The notes: generated by a model from the sequence alone, not told the origin. Counted from the first letter of the stretch, positions 7,735 to 17,400 are shown. The stretch: DNA of 34,000 bases from an uncultured Acidimicrobiales bacterium (GCA_938002955.1 CALLAA010000266.1:1-34000), one strand, 5' to 3'. Numbers and translations are program-made.

Positions 7735-9284
7735 TGGATACCGCCCGCGGCATCGCTGATCCCACAGGCACAGCACCTATGACCGCAGACGATCTCCCTG
7801 CCGTGGTCTCGGCCAGCGACATTGCTCGAACCGGACGACGAGTCCTTCGCCGTCGGTTCGTCACCGTCGGGGCCGGGATGGGCTCGCTGGCCATGGTGCA
7901 CATGTGGCGCCTGGCCGGCGTAGCCGATGACGACCTCTGTGCCGTTGGACCCCTCCGCTCACCGAGCGACACCTATGAGTACCTTGCCACCAACAGTCAG
8001 ATTCCTCGGACAGAACGGCTTCGCTCAGACTCGGGGTCGACCATCGACGCCATCTGGGGATGGCCGGGATATGCCCTTCGAGAATCGGTCGAAGATCGCA
8101 ACCCAACACAGGCCCTCCGGGTACTCGGCGAACCCATCGTGAGCGAGTTCTTCACCCCGAAGGCCGGCCAGGTCTACCGCTCGGTCGAACGTGAGACCGA
8201 GCGGATTGGATGGGATCGCATCCTCCAACCGGGCTGGGTGCGACTCATTCGCCGAGCCGAGAGCGGTGGCTACTGGATCATCGTCGACTCGCTCGAACAC
8301 GGCGAGCTCGCCATCGCCGCCGAGCACGTGCACATCGCTGTCGGGTACCCCGGCGTTGCGCTGCTCCCCGACCTCCAAGAGTTTCGAACCGACCACCCCG
8401 AAGCCGGCTACCGCATCGTGAACAGCTACGAACCACACGAGTACTTGTACGACGAACTCCGTCAACGCAAGAGCGTCGTACTCGTTCGCGGCAGTGGCAT
8501 CGTCGCGAGCCGAGTGCTGCAGCGCCTGCTCGATGACATCGAACAACATGGCGCGAAAACAGAGGTCATCCATCTCTTTCGAACGTACGTCGGCGACTCC
8601 CAAGGAACCAGTGCCCGATTCCGCCGGCCCGGCGGCGGCGGGTTCGCCTACCAGGCGTTCAACTATCCAAAGTCGAGCTGGGGCGGGCAGCTACGAGCCG
8701 AACTCGAAACGCTCGACGGCGAACAGCGCGCTGCGCTCATCGACAAGATGGGCGGAACAAACACCGCACCGCGCCGCAGCTGGAGACGCCAGTTGAAGCG
8801 TCATACCAAGACGGGAACGTACCGCCAAGTTCATGGCGTCGTCACCGGCGTCGCCCCAATCGACGAGGCCATCAGAACCACAATCCGTCGACAAGACGGC
8901 TCGGTCGGCGTGCTCGACGCCACGTACGTACTCGACGCCACTGGCCTCCAAGCCGACCCAGCCACACATCCCCTGTACGCCGACCTCATCGCCCGTTCCG
9001 GCGCACGCCGAAACCCCAAAGGCCGACTCGCCGTCGAGCCGACGTTCGAGGTGACCGGAACCGCATCAGGGTCTGGACGGATGTACGCCTCTGGCGCAAT
9101 GACACTAGGTGGCGTGTACGCGGGGGTCGATAGCTTCCTCGGACTTCAATACGCCGCGCTACGCGCCGTCGACCACATGGCCGAGATCGGCGCATTGCCA
9201 CGCATTGGACCGATCCGTTCGGCAACGGGCTGGCTGAAGTGGGCCACCAACCGGCCCTACCGACCCGACGGAGATTCGCGATGA
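7734..9284 (+). CDS. Rossmann-fold FAD/NAD(P)-binding oxidoreductase, unassigned
   Basis: 516-residue soluble protein. The first dinucleotide-binding loop is VTVGAGMGS (about 43-51), probably for FAD. A second, VLVRGSGIVAS (about 249-259), probably binds NAD(P)H, and YVLDATG later resembles the FAD-contacting strand of two-dinucleotide-binding flavoproteins. The first 40 residues are a non-conserved, Arg-containing extension. The arrangement is that of flavin monooxygenases and glutathione-reductase-like enzymes, but no redox CxxxxC motif is seen and I do not recognise a substrate. It starts at TAATG overlapping the kinase stop, with AGGTGG six bases upstream, and ends by ATGA overlap with the 4-TM protein. 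Its position between a protein kinase and a TauE/SafE permease suggests phospho-regulated redox chemistry on a transported compound. That is inference. Confidence 0.8.
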   Translation: MDTARGIADPTGTAPMTADDLPAVVSASDIARTGRRVLRRRFVTVGAGMGSLAMVHMWRLAGVADDDLCAVGPLRSPSDTYEYLATNSQIPRTERLRSDSGSTIDAIWGWPGYALRESVEDRNPTQALRVLGEPIVSEFFTPKAGQVYRSVERETERIGWDRILQPGWVRLIRRAESGGYWIIVDSLEHGELAIAAEHVHIAVGYPGVALLPDLQEFRTDHPEAGYRIVNSYEPHEYLYDELRQRKSVVLVRGSGIVASRVLQRLLDDIEQHGAKTEVIHLFRTYVGDSQGTSARFRRPGGGGFAYQAFNYPKSSWGGQLRAELETLDGEQRAALIDKMGGTNTAPRRSWRRQLKRHTKTGTYRQVHGVVTGVAPIDEAIRTTIRRQDGSVGVLDATYVLDATGLQADPATHPLYADLIARSGARRNPKGRLAVEPTFEVTGTASGSGRMYASGAMTLGGVYAGVDSFLGLQYAALRAVDHMAEIGALPRIGPIRSATGWLKWATNRPYRPDGDSR

Positions 9285-9718
9285 CCCCCACCCTTCTCGG
9301 ACGGCTACAGACCCGCTGGGTCATGGTGTGGACGGTGGGCCTCGCGTGGCTCCTCCTCGTCGGGCCGTGGCTACCGCTCGCCGGCCCAACGACCTCGGCG
9401 GTGTACTTCACCGGCATTACGACCCTCGTCCTTGTCTCGGTCATCGGAACGGGCTGGGAACTCATCTACCACGCAATTCAGCAATATCGCTGGGACAAGG
9501 ACTGGCCGACATTGCTCGGTCTACTCGTTGGACTCACCGAGGGCGCCGTCATCTATCGCTTACTGTCACTCGACATTCCGTGGGATGTCGACCCCATCAC
9601 ACCCGCACCGTTCGCCTGGCAGTTCGGCAGCGTCTGGCTCGCCATCTGGGCGGTCACCAACGGTCCCATCAGAATTCTCTTCCCACGCTGGCGATTCGCC
9701 GGAGGGCGATTCTGGTGA
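9281..9718 (+). CDS. Small integral membrane protein, four predicted TM segments
   Basis: 145-residue hydrophobic protein with no family that I recognise. Four membrane segments are visible: WTVGLAWLLLVGPWLPLAG; VYFTGITTLVLVSVIGTGWEL; LLGLLVGLTEGAVIYRLLSL; and FGSVWLAIWAVTNGPIRIL. A short charged loop (YHAIQQYRWDKDWP) separates the second and third. The ATG overlaps the flavoprotein stop (ATGA), with GGAG seven bases upstream. The stop overlaps the GTG of the permease gene. Given strict co-translation with a TauE/SafE permease, it may be an accessory subunit of that transporter or a membrane anchor for the flavoprotein. Neither can be shown from sequence alone. Confidence 0.8.
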   Translation: MTPTLLGRLQTRWVMVWTVGLAWLLLVGPWLPLAGPTTSAVYFTGITTLVLVSVIGTGWELIYHAIQQYRWDKDWPTLLGLLVGLTEGAVIYRLLSLDIPWDVDPITPAPFAWQFGSVWLAIWAVTNGPIRILFPRWRFAGGRFW

Positions 9719-10833
9719 CCGCAACACTTCCCCTCATCGACCAGGCACGCGCCCGTCGAGCCGAACTGCAACGCATCGGGCAACGGCGCAGCCTTGCACT
9801 CGCCACATCGATCGTGCTCACCTGGATCGCCGTCGTTGTCAGCACCGCCCAACTCGACCGGGTCCTCGACAACAGCGCCGCAGCATTCACCATGATCTTT
9901 GGAAGTTTCGTCGCTGGTTCAACACCACAAGGCGGAGGAGCCGTCGCGTTTCCGGTGTTCACCAAAGTCCTCGGCGTCTCGGCCACCGACGCACGAACAT
10001 TCAGCCTCGCTATCCAAGCCATCGGCATGGGTTCGGCCTCGACGATCATTGCATTGACCGGTCGAGCCGTCGACCGAGCTGCACTCCGACGTACGGTCCC
10101 TGCGGCAATCACTGGCTTCCTTGGCGGTACTGCGCTCTTCGCCCTGGTCACTCCCCCGGCCGCCTACCTCAAGGTCGTCTTCACCCTGCTCGTCGTCGTC
10201 GCCGGCGCATCGACCTGGTTGAGTCGACGCGGCGCGGTCGTCGAGCAGCTCCAGTTCGCCCCACTGCGCAGCACCATGGCCCGCTACTCAATCGTCGGAA
10301 TCGCAGCGCTTGGCGGGTTGGCCTCAGCGCTCTTTGGCAGCGGCGCAGACGTCGCCGTCTACCTATTGCTCACAATCGTTCTCGGTGTACGGCCGAGCAT
10401 CGGCGTGGCGACCTCGGTCGTCACCATGGCGTCGGTCTCGATCGTCGGCCTGATCCTGGCGTTGTCGACAGGCCAGCTGAGCAGCGCAAGCTCCGCACTC
10501 GCTGATTATGACCTCTTTGGCATGTGGTTGGCGGCCATACCCGTCGTGGTCATCGGCGCACCGCTCGGAAGCTGGTTCGCCCAGCGGGTGACCGCCGAAA
10601 CACTCACCCGGTTCATCGGGGTCCTCGCCTCCCTCGAGCTCGTATCGACCGCCCTATTCCTCGACGAACTGCGCACGAACCCAGCGCTTGCGGCATTCGC
10701 AGTCATCGGCCTGGCCATGTCCCTCATCGGAGTACGCCAGATCGTGGCACTTCGAGAACACCTCGCCACCACCCGTCAACCACTCTCCGGCAGCGTTCGC
10801 CGGCTCGATCTCGAAATGGAGTTCACCCAATGA
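9715..10833 (+). CDS. TauE/SafE family membrane permease
   Basis: 372-residue transporter of the sulfite exporter TauE/SafE superfamily. About eight membrane segments form two similar halves. Each half opens with a Gly/Pro-rich motif: GSFVAGSTPQGGGAVAFPVF near residue 60 and GGLASALFGSGADVAVYLL near 200. Such paired motifs are typical of the family, which moves organic or inorganic sulfur oxyanions. I chose the GTG start at 9715 because GGAGGG lies eight bases upstream and it overlaps the previous stop (GTGA). The first 40 residues are basic and cytoplasmic (IDQARARRAELQRIGQRR). The stop overlaps the pseudokinase ATG. The substrate is unknown. The link to a flavoprotein and kinase pair is unusual for this family. 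Confidence 0.87.
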   Translation: MTATLPLIDQARARRAELQRIGQRRSLALATSIVLTWIAVVVSTAQLDRVLDNSAAAFTMIFGSFVAGSTPQGGGAVAFPVFTKVLGVSATDARTFSLAIQAIGMGSASTIIALTGRAVDRAALRRTVPAAITGFLGGTALFALVTPPAAYLKVVFTLLVVVAGASTWLSRRGAVVEQLQFAPLRSTMARYSIVGIAALGGLASALFGSGADVAVYLLLTIVLGVRPSIGVATSVVTMASVSIVGLILALSTGQLSSASSALADYDLFGMWLAAIPVVVIGAPLGSWFAQRVTAETLTRFIGVLASLELVSTALFLDELRTNPALAAFAVIGLAMSLIGVRQIVALREHLATTRQPLSGSVRRLDLEMEFTQ

Positions 10834-11639
10834 AACAACCCGAAATCCTCGGACCATGTCGACTTCTGGCCGACCTCGAGCCGGGCTCGCTCGGGCGACG
10901 GTACCGGTCGATGTTCGACGGGCAGAAAGCGATCGTCGAGACCACCTCGATCCGCGGCGACGGCGAACTCTTCGAACGATCGCTCCGTCGCATCGAGGTC
11001 ATGACGATGGTCGACCATCGTCACCTCGTCCCGATACTGCACGCCGGAATCGAACGAGACGAGCTCTTTATCGTGACCCCCGAGCCGGACATGACCGCCG
11101 ATCGGTGTGCGCCGCTCGGTCTCGACGCCCGAGAGATCATCGGCCAGGTAGCTCGGGGCCTCGCACACCTCCACCAGAACGGAGCTATCCACCGCGACAT
11201 CCAGCGCCGACACATCGGCATGTATGACGGTGTCGTCAAGCTCGGCGGCTTCGCTCTATCCGACATCGACGGCCCCGGCAGTACGCAAGGCGTCGGCCCG
11301 ATCGGCGGGGTGCTCACGATGGCACCATCGATCGTTCGTGGTGAAGCTGCGACAACCGGATCGGACCTCTACAGCCTGGGCGCAACCTTGCACCTGCTCG
11401 CGACCGGCATCGCCGTACATCCCGAGCGGTCCGAGTCACTTGCAACGCGTGTGCTTCGTCTCGCGACCGACGAGCCAACGATCGACCCGCTCCTTCCCAA
11501 GCCACTGGATTCGCTCGTTCGATCGATGCTCGCCGCCGACGGTCTCGACATCGACCACGCCTGCACCGGTCTGATCGCTGAACTCGCAACAACCACGCCC
11601 AGCCACCGCCCCTCAACCACAGGAGACACAGCCCCATGA
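10830..11639 (+). CDS. Protein kinase-like protein, predicted pseudokinase
   Basis: 269-residue soluble protein with a kinase fold but a dismantled active site. The catalytic-loop region is HRDIQRRHIG: HRD is kept (Asp123), but the Lys is Gln125 and the Mg-binding Asn is His128. The DFG triad reads GFA (140-142), the beta-3 Lys position reads Glu37 (AIVE), and the APE Glu is Ser167 (MAPS). The Gly loop is weak (LEPGSLGRRY). Helix F (SDLYSLGATLHLLATG) is well kept, which confirms the family. ATP transfer should be impossible or nearly so, making this a scaffold or allosteric partner. GGAG lies eight bases before the ATG, which overlaps the permease stop. The gene ends by ATGA overlap with the FHA gene. 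The active kinase at the operon start and the FHA protein are the likely partners. Confidence 0.85.
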   Translation: MKQPEILGPCRLLADLEPGSLGRRYRSMFDGQKAIVETTSIRGDGELFERSLRRIEVMTMVDHRHLVPILHAGIERDELFIVTPEPDMTADRCAPLGLDAREIIGQVARGLAHLHQNGAIHRDIQRRHIGMYDGVVKLGGFALSDIDGPGSTQGVGPIGGVLTMAPSIVRGEAATTGSDLYSLGATLHLLATGIAVHPERSESLATRVLRLATDEPTIDPLLPKPLDSLVRSMLAADGLDIDHACTGLIAELATTTPSHRPSTTGDTAP

Positions 11640-12076
11640 AGGCCAAACCAACCCTCACCCCAACGGCGTTGTACTGCCGTTCCACGGGCCGCCGGCTCGC
11701 ACCCGCCGCCGCCTTGGAACCCGCAGAAGGCTCCCCCATCGCAATCGCTGTATTCCACGACGGCCGAACCATTCCGCTCTCCGGCGACACAATTCTCGGC
11801 CGCGCCCCAGACCTCGATCGTCGAGTGATCTCCGGCGACGCAGCCGCAATTACGCTCGATGACCCCACGCGACAACTCTCTCGATGTCATGTTCTGCTGC
11901 GAGTGGATCGTTGGCAGATCGAGGTCATCGACCTCGGATCTCGAAACGGCACGGCGATCTGCGATGAAGACGGCCACTGGCATTCGCTCATGCCCGGCAT
12001 CGGCACGGCGCTCGAAGACGGACAGCTCGTCGGGCTCGCATCCTCGGTCATGCGCGTACATCGCCTCGTGCGGTAG
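11636..12076 (+). CDS. FHA-domain protein
   Basis: 146-residue soluble protein. Residues about 35-143 form a forkhead-associated domain: LGR (54-56), SRCH (82-85) and SRNGT (102-106) are the canonical phosphothreonine-binding loop residues. The N-terminal 34 residues are Ala/Pro-rich with a single Cys (ALYCRSTGRR). FHA domains bind phosphothreonine peptides, here most simply those made by the membrane kinase that heads the operon. AGGAG lies ten bases before the ATG, which overlaps the pseudokinase stop. This is the last gene of the chain: the following MFS gene is 51 bases further on and not overlapped. Confidence 0.92.
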   Translation: MKAKPTLTPTALYCRSTGRRLAPAAALEPAEGSPIAIAVFHDGRTIPLSGDTILGRAPDLDRRVISGDAAAITLDDPTRQLSRCHVLLRVDRWQIEVIDLGSRNGTAICDEDGHWHSLMPGIGTALEDGQLVGLASSVMRVHRLVR

Positions 12077-12127
12077 CGACCACGTTCCCGTCACACCCGG
12101 AGGGAAAACCTGAATCGGGTGGTTTGA

Positions 12128-13399
12128 ATGGATGTGATGTCGGGTCGGTTCGCAGCGTTGTCACAACGAGACTTCCGGACGCTGTGGACGGGCGGCCTCT
12201 TCAGCTTCATGGGCGTGCAGATGCAGTTCTTCCTGCGCGGCATCCTGGCCTGGGACCTCACCGAACGTAAGGACGCTCTCGGTCTCGTCTACTTCATCTT
12301 CGGCCTCTCCTTACTGATCTCCACACCCCTCGGTGGGGTGGCGACCGACCGCCTTCCAAAGCGAATGGTCATGCTCGTCAGCCAGCTCGGCATCGTCGCT
12401 TCGGCAACCGGCATGGCAATCGCAGTGCTCACCGACATCGTTGCCTTCTGGATGTTGCTCGTCGCTTCGGTGCTCCAAGGCTTGGCGTTCGGATTCTTTG
12501 GACCGGCACGGGTTGCGATGGCGAGCGACCTGGTCGGCCGAGAGAACCTCGGCAACGCAATCAGCCTGCAATCGCTAGCAATGAACGGCACCCGAGTCTT
12601 CGCCCCGAGCCTCGCCGGCGCCCTGGTCGGCTGGTCGCTCGTCGGCATTGGCCCCACCTACGTGCTCGCTGCCCTGCTCGCCGTCGGCAGCCTCATCGCG
12701 ACCGCGATGCTGCCCAACCCGCCAGCCGCACTGACGGGATCTGCCCGACCGTTCGCCGACATCGCCGACGGCGTTCGGTACGTCCGTGCGACCCCGCCGA
12801 TCCGAAACATCGTGCTCACGGCCTTCGCCGTGCTCATGTTCGCCTTCAGCTACGTCAGCTTCATCCCGGCACTTATCGAGGGCGAGTTCGGCCTCGAGGA
12901 GCAACACGTTGGGTACTTCACGTCGGCGTCATCAGCGGGGGCCTTGATCGCCGGGTTCTGGGTTGCTGGCCTTGCTGACTCACCTCGGGCGCGAAACATC
13001 ATGACCGCTGCTGGTGTCCTGTTCGGTGCGATGGTCATCGCGCTTGGGCTAGCGCCTGGTTTCACTGCGGCGGTCGTCATTGCGGTGATCGCGGGCGGCG
13101 GAACAACCACCTTCCAGACCCTGTCGAACACCCTTGCGCTTCGCGATGCAAAAGACGAGTTTCAAGGTCGCGTGCAGTCGATCATGCAGCTCGGTTTCGC
13201 CGGTTTTGGCATGACCGCGCTGCCGCTCGGGGTTCTCGCCGAGCAAATCGGCTTGCAGTCGACGCTGGTGCTCATGGGCTCGATCGCCGCGCTCGCCGTC
13301 TTGTCCTACGGCATGATCGACGGTCGTCGCGATCGACCCGATCAACCACCATCCACCGGCGACCCCCAACAGACGGTCACACCAATCGCCCGTCAATAA
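12128..13399 (+). CDS. MFS transporter, EntS/MFS_3-like exporter
   Basis: 423-residue major facilitator protein with about twelve hydrophobic segments. It opens with LSQRDFRTLWTGGLFSFMGVQ, typical of the EntS (enterobactin exporter)/MFS_3 group. The loop GGVATDRLPKRMVML corresponds to the family motif A between TM2 and TM3. The C-terminus is hydrophilic (RRDRPDQPPSTGDPQQ). Start choice is uncertain between ATG 12128 and ATG 12137, as the GGAGGG at 12099-12104 is too distant from either. It may be expressed from the 51-base gap or by read-through from the kinase operon. Transport direction and substrate are unknown. It converges on the GGDEF gene with six bases between stops. Confidence 0.9.
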   Translation: MDVMSGRFAALSQRDFRTLWTGGLFSFMGVQMQFFLRGILAWDLTERKDALGLVYFIFGLSLLISTPLGGVATDRLPKRMVMLVSQLGIVASATGMAIAVLTDIVAFWMLLVASVLQGLAFGFFGPARVAMASDLVGRENLGNAISLQSLAMNGTRVFAPSLAGALVGWSLVGIGPTYVLAALLAVGSLIATAMLPNPPAALTGSARPFADIADGVRYVRATPPIRNIVLTAFAVLMFAFSYVSFIPALIEGEFGLEEQHVGYFTSASSAGALIAGFWVAGLADSPRARNIMTAAGVLFGAMVIALGLAPGFTAAVVIAVIAGGGTTTFQTLSNTLALRDAKDEFQGRVQSIMQLGFAGFGMTALPLGVLAEQIGLQSTLVLMGSIAALAVLSYGMIDGRRDRPDQPPSTGDPQQTVTPIARQ

Positions 13400-13405
13400 T
13401 CGAGC

Positions 13406-14347
13406 CTAAGCAGCCTCGGTAACTTCTCGCCTCGCCTGCTTCTGGCTATACATCATTCGATCCGAGCGACGAAGCCAGCTGGCCATCGATTCACCCGGCA
13501 GGCGACGAGTAGCACCGTACGAACAATGCGGTTTCAATTCGATCTGATCGATCGTGACCGATTGATTCGCGACACGACCGATTTGTTCGAGGCGTTCTTC
13601 AAATTTGGCCTCGTCGATTTCGGGAATGATGATCGCAAATTCATCCCCGCCGAGACGAGCGAGAAGGTCGTCTGTTCCCATTGCCGAGGAGAGGTTCTTT
13701 GCGACCGCCTTCAGCAAACCGTCGCCGGCGACATGGCCATAGGTGTCGTTGACCGCCTTGAAATCGTCGATGTCGAGCATGACGAGCCATGCATCCGCGT
13801 CCATCTCCTGCACCATCTCCATCGCGGAGTCGAACGCACCGCGGTTCGGAATCGACGTCAGTGGATCGGTCAGCGACTGCATCCGCAGTTCCTCCGACAT
13901 CGCAATGAGCTCGCTCGTCCGTTGGAACTCGACCGTGACGTCGCGCTCGACCACATAGAACTTCATATCCTTCGCGGAATAGCTCACGCGAAGCTGGAGA
14001 TAGACCGTCGAACCATCGTGACGGATTGCCTTGAGCTCCATGGTGTCCGTGGAGTCAACTCCGCCGAGGTACATCGCCATAGCTGCGTCGATCATCTGCT
14101 GGGCACTCGACGGGTGGAGGAACTCGGCGCAATTGCGGCCGATGTAGTCGGCGGTGACACCGCCGTGCATCTCTGCCGCTGCGCCGTTCACATCGAGGAT
14201 GACCCCGTATGTATCGAGCACGATCAAGATGTCCTGCGCGAGGTCCATGAGTCGTGAACGATGTACCAGCCGCTCATACTCTTCTTGCTCCAACTCCATA
14301 GTCAAGACGTCGGAAATACCGCCAGAAGTCTTGAGTTTTGGGGGCAT
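13406..14347 (-). CDS. PAS-GGDEF diguanylate cyclase
   Basis: 313 residues from the ATG at 14345-14347 (a TTG at 14359 and an ATG at 14299 are alternatives; none has a good ribosome site). A PAS domain covers about residues 25-145 (ILIVLDTYGVILDVNGAAAEMHG; YVVERDVTVEFQR). A GGDEF domain covers about 150-310, with LTDPLTSIPNRGAF, MLDIDDFKAVNDTYGHVAGD and the active-site loop ARLGGDEFAIII. The motif is intact, so cyclic-di-GMP synthesis is expected. The inhibitory-site Arg upstream of the loop appears to be lost (GTDD-LLAR where RxxD is usual), suggesting no product feedback at that site. There are no membrane segments, so this is a cytosolic sensor. It lies downstream of putA on the same strand, 87 bases away. 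Confidence 0.93.
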   Translation of the reverse strand: MPPKLKTSGGISDVLTMELEQEEYERLVHRSRLMDLAQDILIVLDTYGVILDVNGAAAEMHGGVTADYIGRNCAEFLHPSSAQQMIDAAMAMYLGGVDSTDTMELKAIRHDGSTVYLQLRVSYSAKDMKFYVVERDVTVEFQRTSELIAMSEELRMQSLTDPLTSIPNRGAFDSAMEMVQEMDADAWLVMLDIDDFKAVNDTYGHVAGDGLLKAVAKNLSSAMGTDDLLARLGGDEFAIIIPEIDEAKFEERLEQIGRVANQSVTIDQIELKPHCSYGATRRLPGESMASWLRRSDRMMYSQKQARREVTEAA

Positions 14348-14434
14348 ACGGGACCCCAAATGTGGGCAGAACAGCCCGAAATCGGCGCCTATGCCGGCCT
14401 CGAGGTACCAACATTGATATTGGCGCTCAAGCCG
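14348..14434 (-). promoter_or_regulatory. Gap between putA and GGDEF gene with near-palindrome
   Basis: Read on the minus strand, TTGAGC is followed by 17 bases and then TACCTC, a possible -35/-10 pair. The spacer is almost filled by a near-perfect 16-base dyad (plus-strand 14408-14423, CCAACATTGATATTGG, one mismatched pair). It could be an operator of the GGDEF gene or a weak hairpin after putA. No T-run follows, so a classical terminator is unlikely. Confidence 0.3.
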
Positions 14435-17400
14435 TTACGAAACGAGATTGCCGAAGCGATGCAAGGTCGTGCTGATCGCCTGTTCGCGGACATAGTGCAA
14501 CAGTTCGATTCGACCCACCGGGAGCACCGGCTGATCGGCGATGTGAATCGCAGCCTCGGCCGCTGCTCGACGCGTTTCGCGCTCCAACGGTTGCCCGACC
14601 ACCCGCAGCCGTTCGGCCGCCATCTTGCCGAGGCGCTGGCGGAACGCTTCCTCGGTCTCGGTAGCAACATTCGACTCGATCAGCCGAACACCGGTGACCT
14701 GACTCGCTCGGCGGATGAGTGCAATTTCCCGCTCGGACGCGTTCTCTTGGATCCGCACGATGACCGCGTCCATCGCCCGGTACCGAAAGACATTCGCTTC
14801 GCAGAACAACCCTGTCGGATCGTGCTCGACCGCGAAATGCTCGGCCCAAACGTCGGCATAATCGTCGGGCGCTGAGTCGTCGCCGGTCCACGTGCCGAGT
14901 TGGGCCACATAATTCGGCCCACCGGCCTTGGCGCCGGGGCCGACCGACGATCGTTTCCAGCCACCGAATGGTTGCCGCTGAACGATCGCTCCCGTGATAG
15001 CCCGGTTGATGTAGCCATTTCCTACCTCGACGGTCGAGGACCACCGTTCGATCTCACCGGGGTCGAGGGAATGGATCCCACCCGTGAGTCCAAAGGCGCT
15101 CGAGTTCTGAATCTCGATCGCCTCGTCGAGGTCGCTCGCAAACATCAACCCAAGAACGGGTCCGAAACACTCGGTTGCGTGGAACCACGATCCCGGAGTC
15201 ACTCCGTCTCGAACCCCTGGCGACCACAGCGACCGACCTTCGAGCGGATGCTCGACGGGAGCAACGAGCCACGACTCCCCAGAATCCAACTCGGACAAAC
15301 CCTTCATCAACCGCTCGTTCGGGTGGCCGATCAGCGGACCCATGGAGGTCTCGATCGCTGTCGACGGACCAACCTCGAGGCTCTCGACCGCATCGATCAG
15401 CTGGCGGCGGAACCGTGGGGACTCATAGACATCGCCGACAAGGATGGCGAGGCTCGCGGCCGAGCACTTCTGTCCGCTGTGTCCGAACGCGGACTGGACG
15501 AGGTCGGCTACCGCCAGATCGATGTCTGCATTCGGCGTGATGATCAGCGCGTTCTTGCCGCTGGTTTCGGCGAACAGCTTCATGTCCGGCTTCCACGAAC
15601 GGAAGAGATCGGCGGTCTCCGATGCGCCGGTCAAAATGACGGCATCGGCCGAACTGATGAGATGTTGTCCTACCGCGTTCTCCGGGACCAGGGTGAACTG
15701 CACGAGGTCGTCAGGCAGGCCAGCCGCCCAACAGGCTTCAGCCACGATCTCCGCGCACCGCTGCGTTTCGGGCGCTGGCTTGAACAACACTGCGTTGCCT
15801 GCAGCGATGCTCGATAGAACCCCGCCGGTCGGAATAGCGACCGGGAAGTTCCACGGTGGAACGACCGCAACGACACCGAGCGGAGTGAACGTTGCCCCAA
15901 ACGAATCGAGCTCGACTGCCCGATCGCCGTAGTACCGCGCAAAGTCGATCGCTTCGGCCACTTCGCCGTCTGCTTCAACGAAGGTCTTGTTGGCTTCGTG
16001 CACCATTGTCGTGATGAGCTCACCTCGGCGCGCGGCGAGTTCATCTGCGATTCGGTGAAGTGCTCGTTGACGCTCCGATAGCGGCATCTGAGTCCAGTTC
16101 GTCTGAGCGGCGTTTGCCCGTGTCAACGCTGCATCTACGCCCTCCACCGTGTCGATGGTCTCGGCCTGAACCGAGAGTGCCGATGCGGACATCACCTGGT
16201 CGATCCACTTCTGGTTGCCGGCAAGCGTCGGATCGGTTTCGGGCTCGTTAAGGAACGGCTCACCAATGGCGTACGCAGCGGTCGGCTCGTCGAGTCGATT
16301 CTGCGTCCGGCGCGGCGTCGACCCTACGTCACTGCGCCGTGCCAGCGAGGAGCGAAAGATCTCGGCTTGGGTGAGGAAGGTCTCCGAACCAGGTTCGAGA
16401 TCGAAGAGATGTCGCAAGAAGTTGTCATCGGCCGCCGTCTCTTCGAGACGTCGGAAGAGATAGCTGATCGCAACGTCAAAGTCCGAGGCGGCGACGGCCG
16501 GGGTGTACAGCAACATCGGCGAAACATCGCCGGACTGCTCGGTCGTCTCGCGCACGGTCAGCGCTTGTGCTGGCGCCATGCCCTGCAACATCTCGAACTG
16601 CACCCGGTCGCTGACCCCGCGCTCGTTTGCGAGCAGATGTGTCCACGCAACGTCGAACAAGTTGTGGCTCGCGAGACCAAGTCGCACGCCCTGGGTCCGT
16701 TCGGGCGTGAGGAGCCAGTCGAGGCATCGCTTGTAGTTGGCGTCAGCCTCGACCTTCGTTGCATACGGCGCCTGTTCCCAACCGTGCATGGCCGCGTCGA
16801 CACGTTCCATCGCCAGGTTCGCACCTTTGACCAAACGGACCTTTACTTCACCGCCATCGCTGGCATGGCGGTCGTTGGCCCAACCGACCAGCTCCTGCAA
16901 CGCAGCGAACGAGTCCGGAAGGTAAGCCTGCAAGACAATGCCTGCATCGACCGAGCGGAGATGCGGCTCGCTCAACACACTCATGAACGCACGAAGCGTC
17001 AGATCGAGGTCGTGGTACTCCTCCATATCGAAGTTGATGAACGTGGGGCTCGATGCCGTCGAGGCGGTCTCGACCAGTAGCCGAAGCTTCTCGGTGACTC
17101 GACGAAGGCTGTCGGCATGGGCGAAGTGGTTGAGCTGCGAAGCCACCGCCGAGATCTTCACCGACACGTAGTCGATGTCGGGTTGTTCGACGAGTGCAAT
17201 CAGTTCTTCAAGACGACGCTTGGCTTCGCGCTCGCCGAGGACGGCTTCGCCGAGCAGGTTCACGTTCAGCGCAAAGCCATCGGCACGAGTCCGGCCGAGG
17301 TGCGCGGCGAGCTTGTCATTCTCGGCGGGGGCCACGAGGTGTCCCACGATCGATCGCATGCGTCGCCGAGCCAACGGCAAAACGATGCCCGGGAGAAGCG

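Noticed and set aside
7165-7776. Long antisense open frames with repeated Ala/Val/Ile or Pro/Leu composition opposite the kinase tail
   Set aside because: They are mirror images of the Asn/Gly repeat and have no start signals or family features.
12077-12127. CACCCG/CGGGTG hairpin between the FHA and MFS genes as a terminator
   Set aside because: Only six pairs with a 16-base loop and no T-run; read-through remains possible.
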